DNA from: Symsagittifera roscoffensis
Lineage: Eukaryota > Xenacoelomorpha > Acoela > Convolutidae
DNA length: 64,000 bases
Direction: 5' to 3'
Assembly: GCF_963678635.1 (NCBI RefSeq)
Contig: NC_087066.1
Span: forward strand, 19,809,996 to 19,873,995
The notes under the pieces were generated by a model. It did no database searches. It was not told where the DNA came from and was given only the letters and a program-made list of their open reading frames with translations. Made by a program: the position numbers and the translations under genes. Every line of letters begins with the position of its first letter. Position 1 is the first letter of the stretch. Positions 38,548 to 48,789 of this stretch are shown piece by piece.

Positions 38548-41500
38548 GCTTAATTGCAGTTTGACAAAAAATTGGTTGGCCCCTATTGGATCACCCAATG
38601 TTTGTATTTCGCTTCCCCTATTAACTGAAACTCAATTTGATTTCGTCATTTCATTTTCAATAGTCGGAGCATAAAATGCAATTGAATATCAATTTCTTTA
38701 TTTGAATTAGCTTTTAATGTTAACAATTGAAAAACCTTTATGAATATTCTAGCGTCTTAATGAATCAGACCGTCTAATTGAAACAATCCATTCTTCAAAA
38801 ATGACAAATTGATTTGATTAGGCTTAGAGAAGAAGCGTTACTGACTAGGGGTTCTTCATTTATCTCAATTTCAGATTTTGAAAATTTTCAGTAGCATGGA
38901 TTTGTGCGTGTGTCAGTGTGGGTGGGCTACCGCGACAGCCTACTAAAAGTTAAGGGGACCCTAGTAACCGGAACTTAACTTCAAAGAGAATCCTACTCTG
39001 TTGGCAAGCTCTCAACAAGTTGGCGCGTTTCTGTTTGGACCGTCCTTTTTTGCTCGTTGTTTCTTATTGCGAGTGGTCTTTTATTGCGAGTTGTCGTAAT
39101 ACGAATTTTAAGAGGCCTTAGTGGAAAAAAAACGACTATCGCATTTAAGATATACATGTTTGTATCCAACGATATAATGAAACGACAAAATGAACGACAG
39201 AAGAAACGTGGAAACCACATAAATCTTTTTTTTCGGCTGTTGTCCTTTTCATTTGCAGAGTAATGTACACAATAGTTGAAAAGATAAAATACGCCACGAT
39301 AAAATATATAACGAAAATAAGAAAGCCTACGATATAAGTCCAAGTAAAGGAATCATTTATGAAAATCATTTTTGATGTGCGCAATATTTGCTGGCTAGCT
39401 TCAACTTCACGCGCAAAAAAAAAAGAATATAAACGCAAACTTGAAAATCAAAACATTAATACACAGGCGAAGTTGCACTTCGCATACACATGCAAAAATA
39501 TTACCGATAACGCTACTTGGAAAAACTGAATGAGTAAAACTTTGAGTCTACAAAATTTCTTAATAGACGCACGCCAATTTCTAGTCTACATAATTGCTGA
39601 GTGACACAAACCAATTATGACGCATTAGCAGTAACAGCCACTTTCGAAAAAAAAACAAATTTACCAACTAACATGCCTCAATTTATAGAGCTGACGCATT
39701 TTAATTAGTATGCGAAAAATTTCATTACAAACCTCCAACCCTGCCCAGATTCGAACCCTCTTCTTTTGTCGCAGGTCTCCTTCCCTACCTCTACGCTACA
39801 GATCCATGATAGCTTGAAGCTTAAAAGTTATTTGTTATATAATACTCTGTGTTAACATCCTTAGCATTGGCTGTACCTAATAGCTCGTTATTGATCAAAA
39901 TGAACACTTTCAAAATGAACACATTTCGCCGCAACATCATTTGCGTCGCAACAATATATGCGACTTAGGTTGAGAAAAATAGATAGCTCATACTATAACA
40001 CAGGCTTTGCTTGTGTAAATACAGCCAATATACATTTAGGAAAGTATGTGGAAAGCTCAAGGAGACCGAAAAAATGATATTTTTCTTTAAGAAATTATTT
40101 TTATGCTTCAAAGAAAAAACATGTGACCTGAACTTCCAGAATCAAAGGTGCAACTTAATTTCGATAAAAAACTTCGTTAGAATCTCCCTTCTTGTGATTA
40201 ACTGGTGATAATTCTAACTAGGACGCATAAGACTTTATCAAAGTTCTGCAAACAGAAACACAGATTGCGTGGGAAGCTGTGCCATTTTAGAAAACTACTT
40301 CAGAATAGTTTCTGATAAAAAATCAACCAAATTGACAAAAACTGGTTAAGAGTTCCGATAATCATTTATCCTACAATTTAGTCAAGTTTTTGGAGCCATT
40401 TCCGCGAAAGCAAAACCGAATTTGATCCTGAACATCTTTTTCCTGGAAAAAAAATTGAAAAAAAAAAAAACAACAACAAAGCATTAAAAAGTAACCTCAC
40501 TATATTCAATGACACTCAAAAAATTTTTCAGGTGAGAAAAATTCTCATCGAAAATTACCCTTCAAATCATCTCGTTGATTAGTTCTGATCAAAAAAGCTT
40601 TATAATATTGTATATGAAAAAATTTCAAAAATGTCAGAAAAAAAATTAGCTTAAATTATTCGCACGCGATTGCTTGCGCAAATCTGGAAAACTTGGAGAT
40701 ATTTTCAATTAAAAAGTGAAAAATGGTTAACGCATAAAAAAGTTCGGCAGTGGTAACTAAACCGGTAAAAAATAAGCAGACAAAGAAAAGTGCGGCAATG
40801 ATTTTTGAGTTATGCGGAAATTTTTTTAGTTGAAAAAAAAAAACAGGTCCTGTTCGGATTCAAACCACGGACCTTTGTCTTCGCAGGCATGTACACTACC
40901 AGTCTTCGCAGGCATGTGCACTACCTCTAGAAGTATGTGCGGATAAGTTTCCTAGTTTTGACTTTAAATTAACCGAAGTGATTTCAAAAATTGCTCAAGT
41001 AAGCCAACAGAGTTAAAGCCGACAGCCAACAGGCTGAAAGTCAAAGAAACATATTTGGCACAATTCGCTCAACTACATATATATCATTTGTGAATTCTAT
41101 GTGGGCGGTATATGCAATTTTTGCCAAGGAAGTTTCATAACTCGGGTACATAATTCGGAAACTGAACCAACAGTGCTTTAGCCGACAACCATGAAGCGAA
41201 AAATTTATCAGCAACAAAACTATATAATAACTCTACAATAATACACACAATGGTTAGAATTCTTGAAAGATAATTCAAAAACAGCCGGTCAGTATTTAAA
41301 TTTGAATGTTCAAGAGAATGAGCCTGTCAGAAGAATTGATTATACCACCAGAAGTACCACTGTACCGTTTGAAGTGCTAATACCCACATACAAATTATCA
41401 AGTGAATTTATAATCATAAAACGTCAAAGATTATGCTAACAAATCTTGGACAAAACTCAGAAAATCAAAAACATTGATTAAAAAATCAAAATTGATTTAG

Positions 41501-43203
41501 TATGCAAGAAGGAACCGAAATGTTATAAGCACCTACTGAACAGGCTTAAAACACTTCCGAGACAGAAGACCGAACGGGCGCGACGTCAATTGACACGACT
41601 TGTTAAGAAAATTTCTGCTAAGAAAATGTACCTTTTTTTTACTACGCACGAACATTGGATCTATTTTTTTGCATAACCTCTACAGAGAAGCTAAGCTTTA
41701 TAAACACAAGGAAAACAAGCAATAACATTGCAAGCTAGAAGACAGGAATGAAAGCCACTTAGTTTTCGACAAAAATATTTTCGACAAAACCATAACTAAA
41801 AAACTTCAAAATGCGGTCTGGACTGGGGTTGTACTTCGGAAAACGCGTCAAGAAACACATTCGACGTCGTTAAAAAAAATTCAAAAAAATACGTAAAGTT
41901 ACATTTTTATGTTTAGTGCGATCCGGCACTAATAAACAAAATAAACTATTTTTCCACCAAAACTACCTAAAATTATGTTCGTAAGCCCATAAAATATAAG
42001 CCGAAATCAATAAGGCCAAAAATTTCAGCGAAAAAAAAACAAAAAAAGGAAAATATCCGAAGTCAAGATTAGTAGCATTACAAATTCCAGGAGTAAATGA
42101 AACCGAAAAACCACTACCATGAAAACTGCATAAAGCAAAAAATTCTAAGATGGATCAATTAAGCTGGCAAATAATAAGCCGCCAATTTTTTTGAAACGGA
42201 AAACTTCCCCTTTGAAAAACAAACAGGTCCTGGTGAAATTTAACCCCGGGACTTTTGCAGTACCCGGAGTATTCTTTACCTCCAAATTAAGTGTTCCGGA
42301 GATGCTAAGAAATAGAATTCATTATGAACCAAGATACCAAGTGATTCCGTTAAACAAGCTGTTAACCCGACAAAAAAGTGTATATTCCGATTTGATAACG
42401 CTTGCTAATCGCAAGTGTAATAAAGCTGCAACATGATTCCTTCTTTGCGAAAACAAATTTTCCTTGACGTTGTTCAAGAGTAATCACAATCCATTCATTC
42501 TCTAAAACACTTTTTGATTTCAAAAAAATTTATGAGGCTCCATTGATTGCTTTCTAAAAAACTTTTCTTGAAACAGAAGGAAAGTCCATGCTGTGGAAGC
42601 TAGGACGACAAACAAAAGGCTGACATACAATGCTGCGAGTTTTCCTAGCAAAAAATTTAAAATTGCAAACTGTATTTCATCCCAGACTCGTGTCATCCCA
42701 AGTACATACATTACCTCGCCAAACAGAAACTGGTATACCTTGAATGAACTGGTAAATAAACTGATACTGATACTGCTATGCTACAGAGCTGTGAATAAAA
42801 TGTCTTACTCTGGTTGCAAGCATTCAGAGCAACTGCCCCATACAAGTTAAGACAGATAACCTGGAGCTCAATTTTGTATTAACTCGATAAAAATCATGCT
42901 GGGCAAAAGAAAAAATTCTGGTCAAAAAAAAAATAAATGAAAAGAACAATCCCCATTTTTGTTAAAACAAGCAATACTTTTTTGGTACAATAGTAACCAA
43001 TATAATTTGCCTATTCTGGATTTAACGACAACATGAAACACAAACATTGAGAATTGTTTCAGGTCTCAGAACTTCTACTATCGCAAAGGCTCAATTTACC
43101 ACTCAGATAGTCAATTAACTCTTTTTCTCACTAAAACGTCACTTCAGATTATCGATTTCTAAATTATTTCAGTTAGTTTTGTTAACATCTCTACATTTAT
43201 ACT
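38548..43203. other. Intergenic repeats between the unknown gene and NDUFV2
   Basis: It holds R1 copy 3 and, at 40,740-42,440, two units of the AAGCCGACA repeat family with tRNA-like bodies at about 40,845-40,890 and 42,225-42,265. A minus-strand ORF with a membrane-like stretch (42,520-42,711) has no supporting splice sites or homology. It is left as unassigned. Confidence 0.45.
39461..40018. repeat. Dispersed repeat R1, copy 3 (most complete)
   Basis: It starts ACACAGGCGAAGTTGCACTT and ends ACACAGGCTTTGCTTGTGT; each end can fold on itself. The tRNA-like body on the minus strand has B box GGTTCGAATCTGG at about 39,740. High similarity to 18,410-18,962 and 30,056-30,573 over about 550 bp shows a recently mobile family. 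Confidence 0.8.
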
Positions 43204-43920
43204 TCACAAATCGTCTCTCACTCCAAAACCAGGTCCAGTCGGCGGATTCGTAAGACTGGTTAGGCCAGTTAATGGTTCTGCTGCGTATCTTCCGTTTTGA
43301 GGACCACTCAATGGCTTCTTTCCAGCAGCCAGCTCGTCTAAAATTCTTTCCATATCTGAGCATTTAAGATCCTCGTAATAATCGTCATTAATTTGAATCA
43401 TAGGCGCATTCACACAAGCTCCGAGACATTCGACAATCTCGAGGGAGAACAGTTTGTCTTTCGTCATTTGACCTGGCTTTATTCCCAGCTTCGTCTCAAT
43501 GGTTGCCAAGATATCGTTCGCCCCACAGAGCTCACAAGGCGTGGTTCCACATAGCTGAAGGTGGAACTTTCCGACTGGCTCGCGCTGAAACATCGTGTAA
43601 AACGTGGCTACCTCGTATACTCGCATTTTAGGCATATCCAAAATGCGAGCAACTTCGTTCATCGCCGATATCGGCAGCCATCTATTTTGCCTTTGAGCTA
43701 GGTCCAAAATTGGGATCACAGCAGCCACTTTGTGTCCCTCAGGATAATTTGCGAGTATAGTTTGAATGCGTTTCTCATTCTCTGGTGTGAATTTAAATGG
43801 TGTATTGGGATTGTTTTCGGGCGTATCTCTGTGAACAGCTAGCTTTTCACTCAGTAAGCGACTGTTTCTGTTCACGCTGATTGAACGGGTAAACACTTTC
43901 TGTAAAAAACGCGCACTCAT
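43204..43920 (-). CDS. NDUFV2: NADH dehydrogenase (complex I) 24-kDa flavoprotein 2 subunit, mitochondrial
   Basis: This 238-residue protein, about the family's usual length (about 250), is read from one exon with ATG at 43920. Residues 1-28 are Arg/Ser-rich with no acids before Glu25, fitting a mitochondrial presequence. HRDTPENNP and [14 protein letters not shown] are family signatures, as are the [12 protein letters not shown] helix and the C-terminal GLTSL...PPTGPGFGV. The 2Fe-2S (N1a) ligands are all present: C124-x4-C129 and C165-x3-C169. The subunit sits in the NADH-oxidising arm of complex I in the matrix. An intronless copy is unusual for an animal but is intact; no poly(A) tract marks it as a retrocopy. 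Confidence 0.96.
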   Translation of the reverse strand: MSARFLQKVFTRSISVNRNSRLLSEKLAVHRDTPENNPNTPFKFTPENEKRIQTILANYPEGHKVAAVIPILDLAQRQNRWLPISAMNEVARILDMPKMRVYEVATFYTMFQREPVGKFHLQLCGTTPCELCGANDILATIETKLGIKPGQMTKDKLFSLEIVECLGACVNAPMIQINDDYYEDLKCSDMERILDELAAGKKPLSGPQNGRYAAEPLTGLTSLTNPPTGPGFGVRDDL

Positions 43921-44340
43921 ACTTAGCCTGAAAAAAAAATTCTAAAAATATTTTATTTATTTCTTCTGAAGGTCAAAAGTATCATAGTAACCGAGGTTAC
44001 AGTCAGGAGTCCCTTCATCACGTATTTCAGTCAAAATCCTTGGAATTTTCTAGATATGGAAGTGATAATGATAAAAGAAGATGACAAGTGTTTAAGTCCT
44101 TTTCAATTAAAATCGATACGGGTTACGTTTCTTCAATAAGAGCACGCAACTCGACACGAGAAAATATAATATACAAGTGTTACAAATAAAAAATTTCGTC
44201 GAAAGTTATTTTGTCATTTATTGTTCCTAGTACAATGTTTTAAAAAACTGCCTGCTCTGGGTTCCTCAGTGCATATGCTTCGGTTCATACAAAGCTTGCT
44301 CAAAAAACTTTCTGTGCTGGGGCCGGCCGCGCCCTGAATT
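43921..44340. other. 5' flank of NDUFV2
   Basis: It holds no recognised gene. A GGGGCCGGCCGCGCCC stretch (44,319-44,334) stands out in an otherwise AT-rich region. It is immediately followed by the retrotransposon fragment. Confidence 0.4.
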
Positions 44341-44700
44341 TCAAAAAGCTAGCGGTTGAAAAAGATATCCACCATTTACAAGATCTTTATACTTGTCAAT
44401 TTTTCGCTCTTCGGCTTCAGCGGCAGCCGTACCAGGGTTACAAACAGACCCGGCATTAACCCTACAAGGAGCTACGGAGTCTACTACCGTTACATCCCAC
44501 GAGAGCTGCTTACCAACAGCCCATGGAACGAGCGTCAAACCGTCTGGTCGCTTCTGATCGGTCCTGTAGAGGTGTCGTGGTTCTAAAACAGACGGAATGT
44601 GAGTAGAGGATAAACTCTGCTTTATAAGGGCATTCAGGTTTGAATGCCTAGAGAATCTCCCTGCACTTTTGAGGCAAGAAAGACCATACCAATGTAACAT
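44341..44700 (-). pseudogene. C-terminal fragment of a retrotransposon polyprotein (PD-(D/E)xK-like)
   Basis: The fragment is 119 residues. It has a GLSC...SAGR.SRH block, then LEP..L.RTD.KRPDGLTLVPW, LSWDVTVVDS and an AEAEE.K..KY..L tail. This arrangement is familiar from the C-terminal end of many animal retroelement polyproteins. The RPD...WDVTVVD spacing resembles a restriction-like endonuclease core. There is no reverse transcriptase beside it, so it is a stranded fragment. The assignment to a clade is not possible from this piece. Confidence 0.6.
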
Positions 44701-45264
44701 TCGCCCGGAAGATACATATTGACGGAAGACAAAACTAAGTCTTAAGACGACTGGCTAACGTCTAAACAGAGTTTTGCATGCTTTTCACCGTCTCTACCAA
44801 GCCAGTACTTTTCGGTGGTCTTTCTAACATCGGGTCGACAAAAACGTTACTGCTTTCGGCTTCGGTCAAAACACTCAAATTAACTAGATTACATGCAGAA
44901 GTAGTGAGCTCATGGCTGGGTCTCAGTATCCCCAGACCACGAGGTCACTCCTAAAAACAGGGCTACTACTTATTATATTACTATTGTTTTTGTTCAGTAG
45001 ATAAAAATCATCATCTCCATCGAAGATGGATCAACCCTTTCCCCCAACTCCTAGCTTCTCATCCTCATCAAAATGAATCTAGATGTTAATTAAATTCAAG
45101 TCAGGACATGATAGGAAGCTAAAAGGAAGCTAAAATAACAGGATAAAAGTTTCAGTTCCTTTACCCTTCCGGATTGATGAATCCGCTGGATCAAGCTTGT
45201 TAATCCTGATTTCTTCTTAATCCGGAAGGCCGTCTTTCACCCTTCACCGTTGTTCGCAACGGCC

Positions 45265-45296
45265 TTGCAACTATTGTAGCGGCACAATAGTTGCAA
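45265..45296. promoter_or_regulatory. Perfect 13-bp stem hairpin
   Basis: TTGCAACTATTGT (45265-45277), a 6-nt loop AGCGGC, then the exact complement (45284-45296). A smaller GTTGTTCGCAAC hairpin lies just before it. It could be a structured element in an LTR transcript; its role is unknown. Confidence 0.6.
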
Positions 45297-46336
45297 CTCG
45301 GAGTGTTCTCTGTTACTCTGTAACTCGTTGTCGTTTTCCAATCTCGATTTCGTAGTTGTTGTTAGCGCAGCTAATGTTGTTCTGTTCTTCTTTCTCGTTT
45401 TAGCCAAAATGGCCGTTTCTGACGTTTCTCAGAAATATGACGTCAAAATTCGAATTTTTGAAATTTTAAAATACCAGAATATTCCAGCCCTCACCGTTTG
45501 GCCACTCGTTCCAATAACGTTCTTAATTCTTAATAATCACCAATCCGGAAGGCTCGCTGCTAAAAATTCGAATTCTGCAGAGATTGCATTTTTCACATTC
45601 TGGTCGAATGTCACATACTCCCCGGACAGTCCGGTCAATGTCCTCATTGAATCGCGCAATGTTCGTAAAATAGATACAGTGTCATCGAACAGAATTTACA
45701 AAATGCACGAATCTACTTTTACCCACGTCACATCGACTCACTGCAGAATATAAATGGCATCATACTACATCACTACAGCCTTCAAATTCTCTCATTAATC
45801 TGCACATTGAGGATACGACCTAAGATAAAAACATATTTTCTGACTTCCAGTGTCAATGTCCCGATTAAAACTTTTTCTCTTAGATTTAAAAGGTGTTGGC
45901 TTGCAGGACAGTCCTGCCAACCAACAAGCTAAAATTATCCTACTACGCTTTTCCCTTCGGAAATCTTGCTTGTTATTGTCCTGAATACTAAAACTAAGAA
46001 ACTCTGTGGTTAGAAAGAACAATGAAACAATCTCCCTCTTCGAGAGATTACTCAAGCCTTCCATGTCACCACAAAGTGATCAGTTCTCCTAGCTGGTTAA
46101 AAACAGTCATGCAGGCTGGAATATTTAAATATACTCCTTCACTTAAGCCTTTCTAAATAAATAGTAAAGAGTGTCTCTAAAGCCACTTCAACTAAAATCA
46201 AAATGCAAATTTATAAATGCAACAATTTCAAAACTCAACTAAATGTTGCAGTTTTCAATTACAACTTGGTTGCTTGGTTTCTCACTTGAGTTTTTCACAC
46301 ACATAAACAATTCTGAGTTTTACCTTTTCTTCATCA

Positions 46337-46362
46337 CTCCTTTGTTTTCTTCTTTTTTCGTC
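46337..46362 (-). promoter_or_regulatory. Candidate polypurine tract
   Basis: Minus-strand CGAAAAAAGAAGAAAACAAA followed by GGAGTGATG: an almost pure purine run about 75 bp after the last ORF, with a TG that could start an LTR. Position and composition fit a plus-strand primer site for reverse transcription. No terminal repeat is available to confirm it. Confidence 0.35.
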
Positions 46363-46434
46363 GTTCAGAAGTTCTAAAACTTCTAAATTCTTCTAATTTT
46401 CGTCTCTTTTTTCATCTTGTCTTTCGGTCATTCA

Positions 46435-48789
46435 TCAATGCTCCATATCTTCCTCCTGTGATACTGACTCTGCACTCTCAGTCTCCGTATCTAGTAACAC
46501 GTCGTTAGCTATCCTGACGCTGCTGGAAGCCGTCCTCCAACACTTCTGCTCTTCTACCCTCTGTTTGCAGCAAGGTAGAGGATCCACGTTAGATTCTCTG
46601 TTCCTGCAGAAGCTATTGTGGAGACACAACGTCACGTTTCTCTCCAAAACTTCTTTCAGCATCTCTGCCTTCTCATTTCCACTACGCTCACTCGTCCTGG
46701 AAAATCTTTTCACAGCGGTGGTCACTTTATTCCGATGAGTCACGAGAGCTCGCTTGAAAGCTCCTGCCCCAATATCTAGCTGATATTCACTGTACACTCT
46801 GCCATGCTTCAACATATGCTTCTTCGCATACTCGTACAACCATGCAGTCATGTTAGCTCTGAACCATGGCATCAAGCGTTTTCTTGCCCATATCTTCTTC
46901 ACTTCCATCGGAATATTTAGAATTTTGCATATTGTCTCAAAAAGATCTAAATCTTTTAGACAATCTAACTTCCGCAACTGTTCTCTCGTCGGTGCCTCCT
47001 GTCTATTATTCTCTCTCACATGAGCTTCCAGCCATCGTATCGCCATCATAACTCCCACTATCACTATTGTTACGGGCTGTGATGAATCTGGTAAACCCAT
47101 GGAGAGCAGCTCTCCAGAGTCCCAGATCAACATCAGATTACTACGCTTGGGATACCACCAGGTCTGCAGCAAGCAGTGGCAAGGAAACTCGTCATGCGTC
47201 AACATGATGCTCCTCCAATTACGTTTTCCCGAAGCTTCCAGCAATGGTTCTACTTCCATCATCACTCGGTGGACTTCATCATTCTCATCTACTGCATTGT
47301 AATCTGTGACAGTTGATCCTCTCTGTTTCTGTCTCTCAAAGTCACTGAAGTTCCCACTCACATATCCCATGAACTTCTTTCCTAGTATTGACTCCAATTC
47401 TTCTTTGGTTCTCTCTGGAACTGCTGAGAACATCTTACATAGTAACTCGTAAGACTTTTCAGACATTCTCGCCAATCTCACACACTTCGGCACTGAGAAG
47501 GCTTGATCCACAATCGTTCTTGTACTCTTCACGTCCACAGCTACGAAATGTACAGGATATCTGCTCTTGCACATTGGAGCCAACGTTGAACCCACCAAAT
47601 ATCGTGCTCCTGATGGTCTACAATAAGTCTCGCTGTGTCTGATGTTCATTTCTGTCTCAATTGCTTCCCTCCATTTCCCTATGTATTTCTGTTCAGTCTG
47701 TAGAACTCCTGGGAATACTTCTACACTGATGGCTGTGACCACCTCATGTTTCTGTTCTAGATTCAATAGTGACTCTAAAGAACCAAACATGCTGTAGAAT
47801 CCTAGTGCAGTCACTAGATTCACATCGGTTCCTCCATGGCAATCTGCTATCAGTTCCGTTTCTGTTCTAGCTTTCATCACTACATTTCCAAACAATACCG
47901 TCAATTGCTTGTGTTGTTTCTCCAGGGTCCTCACACAGTCCAGACCTTCACAAACGTGACCCTCCAGTCCACAGACTTCCGCCAGACAGCTACCAAGTTT
48001 GACCCAGTCTTCTGGTCCCCAGCCAGGCAACTCCACTTTATCTTCTCCGTTGCTCTTAGAGGCTGTTATCATCACATTATATATGATGTTGAGGTCACGC
48101 AGGTTACAGTCTGCATTCAGTTCCCTCTGTACGTCTTGTGTCTCCCGTAATATTGAGTCAGCGTTGGGACTAGGACACCATGATGGCCTCATCAATTCCC
48201 ACACTGTCATCAAGCTCGTTCTCAGTAATTCATCTGAGAATCCCAACCCAAACTCCACTCTTTTGTCGGATTTTGGTACTGAAGGTGCAGTCACCTCTTC
48301 TTCCAAGACCAGTCCCAATTTGGCCTGTGGATTGTTAATGCTCTTAATCGTTACAATTCTGGACGTCCAGAATCTTAGCAACACCGCCTGCTCATAATCG
48401 AAGAAGCAATCGCGTATGTCTTCACTCAGGAAAGGATTGTACGCAATCCCTATGATCCCGGATACGTAGCCATACAATTTCTTCTTGATCGGTCCACAGT
48501 ATTCACTGGATTTCGGCAATGCTCCCATAGATTCTTTAGTGATTCTCAGCTCCTTGTTTGAGAATCTCCTGATTTCGTCTATATTTTTCATGGGTTCCAA
48601 CTCCTCAGGTTCTTTCATGTTCACCCTCATCGGTTTACTTTGCTGCATATCCAGCAGGGCTAGCAAGAATAAGGCTTTCGTTCGCTCATCGCCTTCCCTC
48701 AACATTTTAACACAAGTGTTTAATGCAGGTACTGAAATCTGCTCTATCAGGGTCGAATGAAACAGAGAGCGTCTCTCCGCTTCGCACAC
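46435..48789 (-). CDS. Retroelement ORF of 784 residues, unknown family
   Basis: This is the last ORF of the element. It starts without ATG at its 5' end; the first ATG is at residue 29, so the free-standing product would be about 756 residues. The frame overlaps the end of the preceding ORF by 43 bp. It is open about 125 bp farther upstream in that same frame, a geometry that would allow a -1 frameshift. The protein is mixed helical, with one hydrophobic stretch (SQPVTIVIVGVMMAIRWLEA) and a Cys-rich C-terminal region (CLHNSFC, CC, C), ending in an acidic tail. I see no signal peptide or clear fusion-protein layout, so I do not call it an envelope. No family is recognised. Confidence 0.7.
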   Translation of the reverse strand: MCEAERRSLFHSTLIEQISVPALNTCVKMLREGDERTKALFLLALLDMQQSKPMRVNMKEPEELEPMKNIDEIRRFSNKELRITKESMGALPKSSEYCGPIKKKLYGYVSGIIGIAYNPFLSEDIRDCFFDYEQAVLLRFWTSRIVTIKSINNPQAKLGLVLEEEVTAPSVPKSDKRVEFGLGFSDELLRTSLMTVWELMRPSWCPSPNADSILRETQDVQRELNADCNLRDLNIIYNVMITASKSNGEDKVELPGWGPEDWVKLGSCLAEVCGLEGHVCEGLDCVRTLEKQHKQLTVLFGNVVMKARTETELIADCHGGTDVNLVTALGFYSMFGSLESLLNLEQKHEVVTAISVEVFPGVLQTEQKYIGKWREAIETEMNIRHSETYCRPSGARYLVGSTLAPMCKSRYPVHFVAVDVKSTRTIVDQAFSVPKCVRLARMSEKSYELLCKMFSAVPERTKEELESILGKKFMGYVSGNFSDFERQKQRGSTVTDYNAVDENDEVHRVMMEVEPLLEASGKRNWRSIMLTHDEFPCHCLLQTWWYPKRSNLMLIWDSGELLSMGLPDSSQPVTIVIVGVMMAIRWLEAHVRENNRQEAPTREQLRKLDCLKDLDLFETICKILNIPMEVKKIWARKRLMPWFRANMTAWLYEYAKKHMLKHGRVYSEYQLDIGAGAFKRALVTHRNKVTTAVKRFSRTSERSGNEKAEMLKEVLERNVTLCLHNSFCRNRESNVDPLPCCKQRVEEQKCWRTASSSVRIANDVLLDTETESAESVSQEEDMEH

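Larger units (their letters stand above)
45160..46434 (-). other. Candidate 3' non-coding end or LTR of the large retroelement
   Basis: This region lies directly downstream of the last ORF on the minus strand. It differs from the surrounding AT-rich genome and contains inverted CCTTCCGGATT words (45,172 and 45,218), with another AATCCGGAAGG at 45,543. It has a perfect hairpin at 45,265-45,296 and a CTCCCCGGACA motif (45,618) that also occurs four times in the pol region. The 5' LTR would lie outside the window, so I cannot confirm terminal repeats. The plus-strand ORF 45,328-45,753 has no recognisable features. Confidence 0.35.

Noticed and set aside
42520-42711. Minus-strand ORF with a hydrophobic, membrane-like stretch
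   Set aside because: No partner exons, no good splice acceptor and no recognisable family; AT-rich DNA easily gives Phe/Leu-rich frames.
45328-45753. 141-residue plus-strand ORF as a host gene
   Set aside because: No domain, no neighbouring exons, and it overlaps the candidate LTR region of the minus-strand element.
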